Assembly: GCA_044355095.1 (NCBI GenBank)
Contig: JBIKYT010000009.1
Location: forward strand, 1 to 49,001
Direction: 5' to 3'
Length of the DNA stretch: 49,001 nt
Source of the DNA: Casp-actino8 sp044355095
GTDB lineage: Bacteria > Actinomycetota > Acidimicrobiia > Acidimicrobiales > Ilumatobacteraceae
A program made the translations under genes and the position numbers. Shown here one piece after another: positions 41,018 to 48,644 of this stretch; position 1 is the stretch's first letter; each line of letters starts with the position of its first letter. The notes beneath the pieces are model-generated. The model was not told the origin of the DNA. It ran no database searches and saw only the letters and a list, made by a program, of their open reading frames with translations.

Positions 41018-41788
41018 ATGTTTGAAACGCCGGAGTACCTCTCGCCATCGTCAATTTCGACGTATCGCGAATGCCCGATGAAATTTAAGTTTTCACGTAT
41101 CGACAGGATCGTTGAACCTCCGACATGGCACACCCATATCGGCACCTTCGTGCACGAGGTTCTTGAACACTTCTACCAACTTGATGCTGAGGAACGCACA
41201 GTTGAAGCGGTGAAAGCAATGGCCACCGAACGCTGGAATACCAGCGAATGGGAAGCTCAAGTAACTGCTCTTGAAAAACCTCTTGGATCAATCCTTGAAT
41301 TCAAAAAGACCGCGTTCGAGTGCATGACCAATTTGTGGAAGATTGAAGATCCGCAGCAAACCGAACTGATCAATATGGAATACGAACTCTTCACCGACGT
41401 TGAAAGTGTTCGCATGAAGGGCTATGTCGATCGTTTTCTTTATGACGAAGATGACGGGAAACTCATCATCAGTGATTACAAAACCGGATCAATACCTAAT
41501 CCGAAATTCAAATCAGAAGATGAGAAGTACTTCCAACTTCTGGCCTACGCCCTCATGTTTGAGTCGGCCGATCAAGAAGAAACTTCGAAATTGCAATTGC
41601 TCTATCTCAAGCACAGCGCGAATCACGAAATATCAGTGACACCAGTGAAACTAGCGATCGCCCGTGGCGTCATTGTCGAAACGAAAGAGGCAATTGATCA
41701 GGCGTGTGCGACTGAAAACTTTTCGTGCAATAAAACTCGCTTATGCGATTGGTGTTTCCACAAGCCGTATTGCCCAGCACATCAATAA
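41018..41788 (+). CDS. RecB-like PD-(D/E)XK nuclease with 4Fe-4S cysteines
   Basis: A 256-residue protein of the Cas4/AddB-like branch of the PD-(D/E)XK superfamily, matching a conserved actinobacterial RecB family exonuclease. The opening LSPSSISTYRECPMKFKF carries C19. The catalytic His is in HIGTFVHEVLEHFY, Asp in KGYVDRF and Lys in ISDYKTG. The end has C243-D-W-C246 and C252, which with C19 make the usual cluster set. No helicase gene or CRISPR array is adjacent, so a stand-alone DNA-repair role is more likely than adaptation. It has no Shine-Dalgarno; CAGACT stands 6 nt before the ATG. Confidence 0.85.
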   Translation: MFETPEYLSPSSISTYRECPMKFKFSRIDRIVEPPTWHTHIGTFVHEVLEHFYQLDAEERTVEAVKAMATERWNTSEWEAQVTALEKPLGSILEFKKTAFECMTNLWKIEDPQQTELINMEYELFTDVESVRMKGYVDRFLYDEDDGKLIISDYKTGSIPNPKFKSEDEKYFQLLAYALMFESADQEETSKLQLLYLKHSANHEISVTPVKLAIARGVIVETKEAIDQACATENFSCNKTRLCDWCFHKPYCPAHQ

Positions 41789-41797
41789 GCCATTAAT

Positions 41798-42493
41798 TTA
41801 CTCGATTGATGCGATGAGTGCATCAAATAGATTTTGTTGCTGTTGATCTTCGGCTGCAGAGTCTTCAGGGTGCCATTGCACCGCGACACACCATGTGGCC
41901 GTTGTGCTTTCGATTGCTTCAACCGTCCCATCTGTTGCAACACCAGAGACGACAAAACCATGAGCAAGCGAATCAACTGCTTGATGATGAAATGAATGAC
42001 AGGCTTTGGCTTGTGCGGCGCCTATTGCTCGAGCGACCTTTGAATCTGCTGTGAGGTTGACCGGGTGATACTTCTGGCGATGGTCTTCGGTGCCGAGATC
42101 TTGAATCAGGGTTCCGCCGTGAGCGACGTTGACCACTTGTAGTCCGCGACAAATAGCAAGCATCGGAATGTCTTCGGCCAAAGCGTGACGAGCTACCGCG
42201 AGTTCGATTTCATCATGGCTTGGATTGATTCCGTACAGCTCGGGTGCAGTTGCAGATTGTCCATAATGTTTGGGGTCGATATCGCCACCACCATGTAGAA
42301 CAATCGCGTCACAACGAGACAACAATGTCTCAAGTTGATCATGTAGGTCGGAGATGGGCGGCAAAATGATCGGAATCCCACCAGCTCGCGTAATGGCATG
42401 GGCATAAGTTCGTCCAACACCAAAAGCTGGACCACGAACACCGACGGCTTCGGTGATTTCTCGACCAACAATTAAAACAACGGGATTCTTCAC
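41798..42493 (-). CDS. Class I glutamine amidotransferase-like gamma-glutamyl hydrolase (PuuD/peptidase C26 family)
   Basis: A 231-residue cytosolic hydrolase. The nucleophile is C115 in MLAICRGLQVVNVAHGG, and the His-Glu pair is in AVQWHPEDSA. VLHGGGDIDPKHYG and the N-terminal FGVGRTYAHAITRAGG are typical of gamma-glutamyl-GABA hydrolases. PuuD cleaves gamma-glutamyl-GABA in putrescine breakdown; the aldehyde dehydrogenase nearby on the other strand could belong to such a route, but no gamma-glutamylputrescine synthetase is seen. The start is a GTG at 42493 (CAGAAT 7 nt upstream on this strand). It is convergent with the nuclease gene, with 9 bp between. Confidence 0.85.
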   Translation of the reverse strand: MKNPVVLIVGREITEAVGVRGPAFGVGRTYAHAITRAGGIPIILPPISDLHDQLETLLSRCDAIVLHGGGDIDPKHYGQSATAPELYGINPSHDEIELAVARHALAEDIPMLAICRGLQVVNVAHGGTLIQDLGTEDHRQKYHPVNLTADSKVARAIGAAQAKACHSFHHQAVDSLAHGFVVSGVATDGTVEAIESTTATWCVAVQWHPEDSAAEDQQQQNLFDALIASIE

Positions 42494-42534
42494 AAAATCA
42501 TTCTGCCAGCAGTGCCAGCGGTAATGATGGGAAT

Positions 42535-43614
42535 ATGACTTCGTTGCTTGATCCAGTGTCCTTTGCCAGTGGTACCAAAATGGCTAACCGATTTATGTTG
42601 GCCCCACTCACCAACCAGCAAAGTCATGCCGACGGAACGCTGTCGAATGAAGAGCACCATTGGTTGACTATGCGCGCGCAAGGCGGATTTGGTTTAACGA
42701 TGACCTGTGCTGCCCATGTTCAAAAAACAGGTCAGGGGTTTGCTGGACAGTTAGCAACATTTGGCGATGAACACATTCCCGGACTCAAGCGTCTGGCTCG
42801 CGATATCAAATCACAAGGAAGTTTGTCGATTGTGCAGTTGCATCACGCTGGTCAAAAATCGCCAGCCGACCTCATCGGACGCGCTCCAATGTGCCCATCC
42901 GATGATGCGGCAACTGGTGCTCAAGCAATGACGAATGCCGAGGTCTACCAGACCATCAATGCTTTTGTTGATGCGGCCGTTCGTTGCGAGAAGGCTGGAT
43001 TTGAAGGCGTTGAATTACATGGTGCACATGGTTATTTAATTGGTCAATTCTTATCACCCGAGATCAATCAACGCACTGATGAATTCGGTGGAAGTCTGGA
43101 TAACCGCGCTGGTTTTCTGTTGTCCATTATTGATGGCATTCGTCGCGACTGTCGCGACTCATTGAACTTGTCGGTGCGACTCTCACCAGAGCGTTTTGGT
43201 TTGAAGACATCGGAGATGCTTGAACTGTTTGGTTGGCTTGTTGATTCAAAGAAACTGGATTTCATTGACATGTCAATGTGGGATGTTCGTAAAGACGCCG
43301 TTGATGAAGATTTTGCCGGCAAGACCTTGATGGAGATCTTTGGTGGGGCCGAACGCGGCAACACGCGACTGGGTGTTGCTGGAAAGATCTATTCGGCGGC
43401 CGACGCGCAGTGGGCCGTCGACAACGGTGCTGATTTCGCGGTGATTGGTCGAGCTGCAATCGCCCATCATGACTTTGCACGTTTGGCTGGTGCCGATCCT
43501 GACTTCACAATGCGCGCTATGCCGATTGCTCCTGAAAATCTGCGAGCCGAAGGTTTATCAGATGGATTCATTGAATACATGAAGGTATTTAAAGGTTTCG
43601 TTGCCGAAGCATAG
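42535..43614 (+). CDS. NADH:flavin oxidoreductase (Old Yellow Enzyme family)
   Basis: A 359-residue FMN enzyme with a TIM barrel that reduces activated C=C bonds or related substrates. Seen: MANRFMLAPLTNQQSHADG (FMN phosphate side), IVQLHHAGQKSP, the active-site GVELHGAHGYLIGQFLSPEI, NQRTDEFGGSLDNRAGF, and the C-terminal FMN loop DFAVIGRAAIAHHDFA. There is no fused FeS or FAD domain, so it is the short OYE type. It leads a two-gene unit with the aldehyde dehydrogenase (10-bp gap). The substrate is unknown. Confidence 0.9.
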   Translation: MTSLLDPVSFASGTKMANRFMLAPLTNQQSHADGTLSNEEHHWLTMRAQGGFGLTMTCAAHVQKTGQGFAGQLATFGDEHIPGLKRLARDIKSQGSLSIVQLHHAGQKSPADLIGRAPMCPSDDAATGAQAMTNAEVYQTINAFVDAAVRCEKAGFEGVELHGAHGYLIGQFLSPEINQRTDEFGGSLDNRAGFLLSIIDGIRRDCRDSLNLSVRLSPERFGLKTSEMLELFGWLVDSKKLDFIDMSMWDVRKDAVDEDFAGKTLMEIFGGAERGNTRLGVAGKIYSAADAQWAVDNGADFAVIGRAAIAHHDFARLAGADPDFTMRAMPIAPENLRAEGLSDGFIEYMKVFKGFVAEA

Positions 43615-43624
43615 AGTGGACAAC

Positions 43625-44986
43625 ATGTCCGATCGTTCAATCACGTTACGTAATCCTGCCGACGACTCGGTGATTCAAGAAGTTTCGTTAGCAACCGTGC
43701 ATGATGTTGATCAGGCCGTTGCGCGTGCCCATGCTGTGTTGCCCACATGGCGAGATATGGCGCCAAACGATCGCGCCAAACTCATGCGGCGATTCGCCGA
43801 CACCATTGCGGCCCACGCCCAAGAACTTGCCGAACTTGATACTCGCAATATGGGGATGCCCATTGGTTCAAGTTTGTGGTGTGCGAACACCGCTGCTGAA
43901 GTGATTCATTACTACGCCGGTGCAGTTGACAAACATCTTGGTCACACGTATCCAGTTGCTGGTGGAGTGACGATGACTTTTCACGAACCGCTCGGTGTTG
44001 TTGGATTAATCGTGCCCTGGAACTTTCCGTTGTTGATTGCGTGTTGGAAACTTGGACCAGCATTGGCCTGCGGCAACACTGTGATTTTGAAGCCAGCAGA
44101 AACGACACCGTTGAGCGCGATGAGACTTGGTGAATTGGCTCTAGAAGCCGGGATTCCTGAAGGTGTCGTGCAGGTTGTTGTTGGTACTGGCCCTGAAGCA
44201 GGTTGGCGATTGGTTGAACATCCGCTTGTCCGCAAGATTGGTTTCACCGGAAGTACTGCAGTAGGTAAGCGAATCATGGCTGGCTGTGCCGATCAGATGA
44301 AACGCGTAACGCTTGAACTTGGTGGAAAGAGTGCCAACATCATTTTCGCCGATGCCGACGTTGAAACAGTTGCCGCTTCTGCTCCCGGTGCAGTTTTTGA
44401 CAACAGTGGTCAAGATTGTTGTGCTCGCTCACGAATCTTCGTACAGCGACCAATCTTTGATGAGTTCGTTCATTTGATGGTTGCTGAAACGCAAAAGATT
44501 GTGGTGGGCGATCCGATGGATCCCAAAACATCAATGGGACCATTGTTTACGCGAGCGCACCACGATCGAGTGTCGTCGTATCTTGAAGGTGTCACGCCAA
44601 CTTGGACGGGTGTTGCACCGACGGGCAATGGATATTGGTTCCCGTGCACGATCATCGCGCCAGCCGACCCGCTGAGTCGAGTATGTACTGAAGAAATATT
44701 TGGACCCATCGCCACCATCATTCCGTTTACCGATGAGAACGATGTTTTGAAAATGGCCAATGACACCGAGTACGGATTATCGGGATCGGTGTGGACGCGA
44801 GATGCCGAACGTGCGATGCGAGTCGCTCGTCGACTTGAAGGTGGAACGTTGAGTGTGAACTCAAATTCGTCGGTGCGATTCTCGACGCCGTTTGGTGGAT
44901 TTAAACAAAGTGGAATCGGTCGCGAACTATCAATGACCGCAATGGATCACTACAGCGAACTCAAAACCATCTTCTGGAAGTCATAA
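43625..44986 (+). CDS. NAD(P)-dependent aldehyde dehydrogenase
   Basis: A 453-residue aldehyde dehydrogenase. Cofactor and catalytic sites are all present: VPWNFPLLIACWKLGPALA, the general-base Glu in LELGGKSANI, the nucleophile C265 in DNSGQDCCARSR, and EEIFGPIATIIPF. ATG 43625 is taken since homology starts right after; an in-frame ATG at 43601 lies within the OYE gene. It is slightly shorter at the N-terminus than the common ~480-residue enzymes. The substrate aldehyde cannot be assigned; pairing with the OYE suggests a catabolic or detoxifying route. A palindromic repeat closes the unit 6 bp after the stop. Confidence 0.9.
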   Translation: MSDRSITLRNPADDSVIQEVSLATVHDVDQAVARAHAVLPTWRDMAPNDRAKLMRRFADTIAAHAQELAELDTRNMGMPIGSSLWCANTAAEVIHYYAGAVDKHLGHTYPVAGGVTMTFHEPLGVVGLIVPWNFPLLIACWKLGPALACGNTVILKPAETTPLSAMRLGELALEAGIPEGVVQVVVGTGPEAGWRLVEHPLVRKIGFTGSTAVGKRIMAGCADQMKRVTLELGGKSANIIFADADVETVAASAPGAVFDNSGQDCCARSRIFVQRPIFDEFVHLMVAETQKIVVGDPMDPKTSMGPLFTRAHHDRVSSYLEGVTPTWTGVAPTGNGYWFPCTIIAPADPLSRVCTEEIFGPIATIIPFTDENDVLKMANDTEYGLSGSVWTRDAERAMRVARRLEGGTLSVNSNSSVRFSTPFGGFKQSGIGRELSMTAMDHYSELKTIFWKS

Positions 44987-44992
44987 TCCGTC

Positions 44993-45047
44993 GTGCTTCT
45001 GGTGCAGAATTGTTTCGCATTTCGCAACAATTCTGCACCAGAATCAC
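44993..45047. repeat. Dispersed palindromic repeat, copy 2 (bidirectional terminator)
   Basis: TTCTGGTGCAGAATTGTT (44997-45014) pairs with AACAATTCTGCACCAGAA (45026-45043) over 18 bp. GTG/CAC at the ends (44993-44995, 45045-45047) extend it with one mismatch. The core is the same as copy 1 at 8917-8971. It sits between two converging genes and includes the stop codon of the threonine dehydratase gene, so it can end transcripts from both sides. Confidence 0.78.
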
Positions 45048-46246
45048 AAGGCGTTGATCTCGTAGCCGGCGTCACGGACGGTGTCGATTAACAATTCGGC
45101 GTGTTCGGGACCGCGAACTTCAAGTACTGCATTGACTCCAGTTTCGCGCACATGTAAATCAACACCGTCGCGCACATGATCAATATCAATCACACTTGCT
45201 CCAACTTCAGCAAAGATCGTCAGCAACTTCGCAAGTCCACCAGGACGATCACTGACTTTGACAAACACAATGAGTCGACGACCAGCTTGAGTTTCAAATC
45301 GGCGAATGAGTCCAGGCACAACACCAAGATCAACATTGCCGCCCGACAACACAACACACGTTGTCCCATGACGAGATGGTGCCGCACGTTCGCTCAACAA
45401 AGCCGACACGCCAACTGCTCCACCACCTTCGACATACAACTTTGATCGCTCCATTAACAACACCATTGCATCAGCGACGGCATCTTCATCAACAACAACA
45501 ATGTCGTCGAGCCATTTTTCAATTAATGGTCGGGTGATCTCGCCCGGTTTCTTGACAGCAATTCCATCGGCCAATGTAAGTACCGGACCAGTTGGGGGAA
45601 CGCTATTCGCGTACGGCGCGCATGCTTCAACTTGAACACCAATCACTTTGATTGTTGGATCATGTTGTTTAACGGCGATTGCAACACCACTTGCAAGCCC
45701 GCCACCTCCTAAGGGAACAATGACTCGGCGCAAGTTTGGAATATCAATAATGAGTTCAAGTCCGAGAGTTGCTTGTCCCGCAACAACAACTGCGTCGTCG
45801 TAAGGATGGCAAAACTGCATTCCCTTTTCGATGGCGCGAGCACGTGCAGCAGCCACTGCTTCATCAAGTGAGTCGCCGCCTTCGACGACTGTTGCTCCGT
45901 AGGCACGGCATGCCGCGATTTTGGCGATCGGCGCATTCTTCGGAACGAATATCTCGCACGGCACCCCAAAGCTGCGGGCCGCGAAGGCCAAGGCTTGGGC
46001 ATGGTTGCCGGCACTTCCGGCCGTCACTCCGGTTTTGGCCAACTCACCAAGAGAAGCAAGCTTGTTCATGGCCCCACGGATTTTGAAACTTCCGGTCCGC
46101 TGCATGTTCTCGGCCTTGAGCACAATGTCGCCGCCCGTCGTATCGCTCAGAGCCGCCGAGGCAGTGACGGGGGTGTGCTTCACGACACCACGTCCGGCGG
46201 CATGGGCTTGAGCGATGTCGGCAGCAGAAACTTCAATGGCGGTCAT
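45044..46246 (-). CDS. ilvA: Threonine ammonia-lyase (threonine dehydratase) with ACT domain
   Basis: A PLP enzyme that deaminates threonine to 2-oxobutanoate, the entry to isoleucine synthesis. It has 400 residues. The PLP lysine is K55 in TGSFKIRGAM, the phosphate-binding loop is PLGGGGLASG, and SAGNHAQALAFAA is typical. The C-terminal 75 residues form one ACT domain (FVKVSDRPGGLAKLLTIFAE, HVRETGVNAVLEVRG), so amino-acid feedback control is likely. The single short ACT tail is the TdcB-like IlvA form. The start ATG at 46246 has TATGGT 9 nt upstream. It is divergent from the amidotransferase with 44 bp between. Confidence 0.9.
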   Translation of the reverse strand: MTAIEVSAADIAQAHAAGRGVVKHTPVTASAALSDTTGGDIVLKAENMQRTGSFKIRGAMNKLASLGELAKTGVTAGSAGNHAQALAFAARSFGVPCEIFVPKNAPIAKIAACRAYGATVVEGGDSLDEAVAAARARAIEKGMQFCHPYDDAVVVAGQATLGLELIIDIPNLRRVIVPLGGGGLASGVAIAVKQHDPTIKVIGVQVEACAPYANSVPPTGPVLTLADGIAVKKPGEITRPLIEKWLDDIVVVDEDAVADAMVLLMERSKLYVEGGGAVGVSALLSERAAPSRHGTTCVVLSGGNVDLGVVPGLIRRFETQAGRRLIVFVKVSDRPGGLAKLLTIFAEVGASVIDIDHVRDGVDLHVRETGVNAVLEVRGPEHAELLIDTVRDAGYEINAL

Positions 46247-46277
46247 GCATGGTTCACCATACTCAGGGTGCTCCCCA

Positions 46278-46283
46278 TATTGT
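46278..46283 (+). promoter_or_regulatory. -10 box of the glutamine amidotransferase gene
   Basis: TATTGT is 7 nt before the ATG at 46291. It forms the loop of a small CCCCA/TGGGG hairpin (46273-46287), which might block or tune the promoter. Confidence 0.4.
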
Positions 46284-46290
46284 GGGGCAC

Positions 46291-46986
46291 ATGCGTGCCA
46301 TCGTGGTTGCCAATTCGAATGATGCCGACCCCGGATTTGTCGGAGAACGATTTCGGCACCATGGCTACGCCTTCTCGGAGGCCCATCGCGAATATCCCTC
46401 CGAATGGCCCGAAATGGCTGGTCACGACCTCATTTTGTTGCTCGGATCAGAGTGGAGCGTCTACTGGGACCATATTTCGGGCGAGGTGGCCGCCGAAAGT
46501 GCCCTGGTCAAAGCGGCCCATGAGGCCGGAATTCCGATATTTGGTATCTGTTTTGGCTCGCAGATCGTGGCCCATGCCCTAGGTGGTCGGGTGCATCGAA
46601 CGACCCGCCCCGAAGTGGGTTGGCACCAGGTCGAATCGGCATTTCCGCAGGTCATAGCCTCGGGACCATGGTTACAGTGGCATTTTGATGTCTTTGAAAA
46701 GCCCGCTGAATTCACCCAATTGGCCCACAGTGAGTCGGGCCCGCAGGCCATTGTGGGCGGTCGTACCTTTGCCAGCCAGTTCCACCCCGAGGCCACCGAG
46801 TCAATGTTGGCGCGCTGGACTTGCGGCGGAGGAACCGAAGAATTGAGCCGTTTGGGTCTCACCGCCGAAAAAGTGATGGCCGATACCCGCGCCAATGTGG
46901 GTGTGAGTCGTAAAAATAGCGACCGAATTGTCGACTGGTTCGTCGAGTCGGTCGCCTCAGCCGCAATCCAACCCTCTCGGGCGTGA
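46291..46986 (+). CDS. Class I glutamine amidotransferase (GMP synthase-like GATase)
   Basis: A 231-residue stand-alone amidotransferase domain. The nucleophile is C87 in IFGICFGSQIVAHALGG, and the His-Glu pair is in FASQFHPEATESM (near residue 170). WHFDVFEKPAEFTQLAHS matches the GuaA-like class often labelled type 1 glutamine amidotransferase. No synthetase partner is adjacent, so the acceptor reaction is unknown. ATG 46291 is chosen because RAIVVANSND is the first conserved strand; an earlier in-frame ATG at 46249 overlaps the promoter area. Confidence 0.85.
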   Translation: MRAIVVANSNDADPGFVGERFRHHGYAFSEAHREYPSEWPEMAGHDLILLLGSEWSVYWDHISGEVAAESALVKAAHEAGIPIFGICFGSQIVAHALGGRVHRTTRPEVGWHQVESAFPQVIASGPWLQWHFDVFEKPAEFTQLAHSESGPQAIVGGRTFASQFHPEATESMLARWTCGGGTEELSRLGLTAEKVMADTRANVGVSRKNSDRIVDWFVESVASAAIQPSRA

Positions 46987-47042
46987 CTGAACTTCCAGCC
47001 ATATGCAGGGAGAGAAGTTAGGAGTGGTTGGGTCGCCCGTAG

Positions 47043-47048
47043 TAGCGT
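47043..47048 (+). promoter_or_regulatory. -10 box of the second nuo cluster
   Basis: TAGCGT is 8 nt before the ATG of nuoA2 at 47057. The identical hexamer precedes rex and proC at nearly the same distance. Confidence 0.42.
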
Positions 47049-47056
47049 CTTAGCCG

Positions 47057-47422
47057 ATGTCAGAGTTCTTGAGGTCCTACCTCGTCGTATTTTGGTTCGG
47101 GTTAATCGCCCTTCTTTTGGCGTCTTTGCTTTTGGGCATTGCCGTTTTAATCCGCCCCAATAATCCGACGCGTGAAAAGTTGCTGACCTACGAAAGCGGA
47201 GTTGATCCCGTTGGCGAAGGTTGGTCACAAAGTCAGATTCGTTACTACGTGTTCGCACTTCTCTTCGTCGTGTTTGACGTTGAAGCAGTGTTTATTTTCC
47301 CGTGGGCCACTCAGCTCGAGCGCTACGCCGTTTTCGGTCTAGTCGAAATGGGTGTGTTTGTGGGCGTGTTGTTATTAGGTCTCGTCTACGCCTGGCGCAA
47401 GGGTGTCCTTCGCTGGGTGTAA
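47057..47422 (+). CDS. nuoA: NADH-quinone oxidoreductase subunit A (second cluster)
   Basis: A 121-residue, three-helix NuoA of normal length, clearly different from the first copy. The loop that usually carries the conserved Cys reads LLTYESGVDPVGEGWSQ, with Ser in place of Cys (Y-E-S-G against Y-E-C-G in the first copy). The second helix has FDVEAVFIFPW. It opens a second complex I cluster after its own -10 box, well separated from the first. Whether the Ser affects the quinone-site loop is unknown; Y-E-S-G also occurs in some other bacterial NuoA. Confidence 0.92.
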   Translation: MSEFLRSYLVVFWFGLIALLLASLLLGIAVLIRPNNPTREKLLTYESGVDPVGEGWSQSQIRYYVFALLFVVFDVEAVFIFPWATQLERYAVFGLVEMGVFVGVLLLGLVYAWRKGVLRWV

Positions 47423-47437
47423 TGGACAAGGAGTCAC

Positions 47438-48004
47438 ATGGGTCTCGTTGACCGCGGGCGGCTGCCAAAGCCGCTGAATTCATTACTAAACATGGGTCGC
47501 TCGTACTCCCTTTGGGTGTATCAGTGGGGCCTTGCGTGTTGCGCCATCGAGATGGGCGCTGCTTTTGCATCCCCGCGATATGACGTCATGCGTCTTGGTG
47601 TTATTCCGCTTCCGGCAAGTCCGCGTCAAGCCGACCTTGTGGTGATTTCCGGAACCGTGACCGACAAGATGGCTCCAGCCATCAAGCGTTTGTACGAACA
47701 AATGCCAGATCCGAAGTACGTCATCTCGATGGGTTCATGCGCAAACAGCGGTGGACCGTATTGGGACAGTTATTCAGTGACCAAGGGCGTTGACCAAATC
47801 ATTGCGGTTGACGTGTACGTACCTGGTTGCCCGCCCCGCCCCGAAGCTTTGCTTGAAGGCGTGGTGTTGTTGCAACAGCGCATCTTGAACGAAGACATGG
47901 GTGCCCGTTGGCGCGGCGAGGGTTACAAGCCGATCATTGTTGGCGAATCCAAGAAGTCTAAGAAGGCTGCCGCGAAGCGAGGTGAGTTGAATGTCGTCAA
48001 CTGA
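47438..48004 (+). CDS. nuoB: NADH-quinone oxidoreductase subunit B (second cluster)
   Basis: A 188-residue NuoB with the N2 ligands intact: LACCAIEMG, GSCANSGGPY and PGCPPRPE. It differs from the first NuoB in many positions (ASPRYDVMRLG against GGPHYDIARFG), so it is not a recent duplicate. A strong AAGGAG lies before the ATG. The Lys-rich C-terminal tail (ESKKSKKAAAKRGELN) overlaps nuoC2 by 14 bp. Confidence 0.93.
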   Translation: MGLVDRGRLPKPLNSLLNMGRSYSLWVYQWGLACCAIEMGAAFASPRYDVMRLGVIPLPASPRQADLVVISGTVTDKMAPAIKRLYEQMPDPKYVISMGSCANSGGPYWDSYSVTKGVDQIIAVDVYVPGCPPRPEALLEGVVLLQQRILNEDMGARWRGEGYKPIIVGESKKSKKAAAKRGELNVVN

Positions 48005-48644
48005 TACTCCGATCGCCGAGATTCCTGGCGACACTTTGCGCGAGCGTATTGTTGACGATCTTCGTACGCATATTGGCGCCGATCTCGTCGACAGTTTGGT
48101 GAAGCCTGGCGATGATGTATGGGTACGCGTCAGCACCGATGCATGGCGTCGTGCTGGTGTTGCTTTACGCGACATGGGCTTTGAGTACTTTTGTTTCTTG
48201 TCGGCCATCGACTGGATGCCATCGCCGTTTGGCAAAGGCGAAGATGATCCAACTGCTCCGCCGCCCGAACGTGACGACACAGTGAGACAGGGTTACGCCG
48301 GTGGCGCAACTCGCATGCAAGTACTCGCTCGATTAGTGCACCCCACCTTGCATGTTGGTGTCAATATCAAATGCGATGTACCCGATGCCGAACCCGTTGT
48401 TGAATCATGGGTTTCCGTTTTTGCTGGTGCGAATTGGCACGAACGTGAAGCACACGAAATGTTCGGAATCGGATTTGCTGGTCATCCCGATTTGCGCAAT
48501 ATGTATTTGCCAACCGAATTCGAAGGTCATCCGTTGCGCAAAGACTTCCCCTTGCTCGCGCGCATGGTGAAGCCGTGGCCCGGAATTGTTGATGTTGAAC
48601 CTATGCCTGGTGGCTCTGCTGATGAAGAAGGTGACGCAGAATGA
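47991..48644 (+). CDS. nuoC: NADH-quinone oxidoreductase subunit C (second cluster)
   Basis: A 217-residue NuoC. The conserved end is present (NWHEREAHEMFGIGFAGHPD, YLPTEFEGHPLRKDFPLL). It is longer than the first copy because of an insert after the first strand (SPFGKGEDDPTAPPPERDD), which looks like a surface loop. The acidic tail (GGSADEEGDAE) overlaps nuoD2 by 4 bp. The ATG at 47991 overlaps nuoB2; no other start fits better. Confidence 0.9.
   Translation: MSSTDTPIAEIPGDTLRERIVDDLRTHIGADLVDSLVKPGDDVWVRVSTDAWRRAGVALRDMGFEYFCFLSAIDWMPSPFGKGEDDPTAPPPERDDTVRQGYAGGATRMQVLARLVHPTLHVGVNIKCDVPDAEPVVESWVSVFAGANWHEREAHEMFGIGFAGHPDLRNMYLPTEFEGHPLRKDFPLLARMVKPWPGIVDVEPMPGGSADEEGDAE

Noticed and set aside
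41018..41788. PD-(D/E)XK nuclease as a Cas4 of a CRISPR system
   Set aside because: No repeats, cas1/cas2 or effector genes are in the window. The protein fits the stand-alone actinobacterial RecB-like family.
46461..47258. A 265-codon minus-strand frame across the amidotransferase and nuoA2
   Set aside because: It crosses two well-supported plus-strand genes and the promoter between them, and has no recognisable domain.
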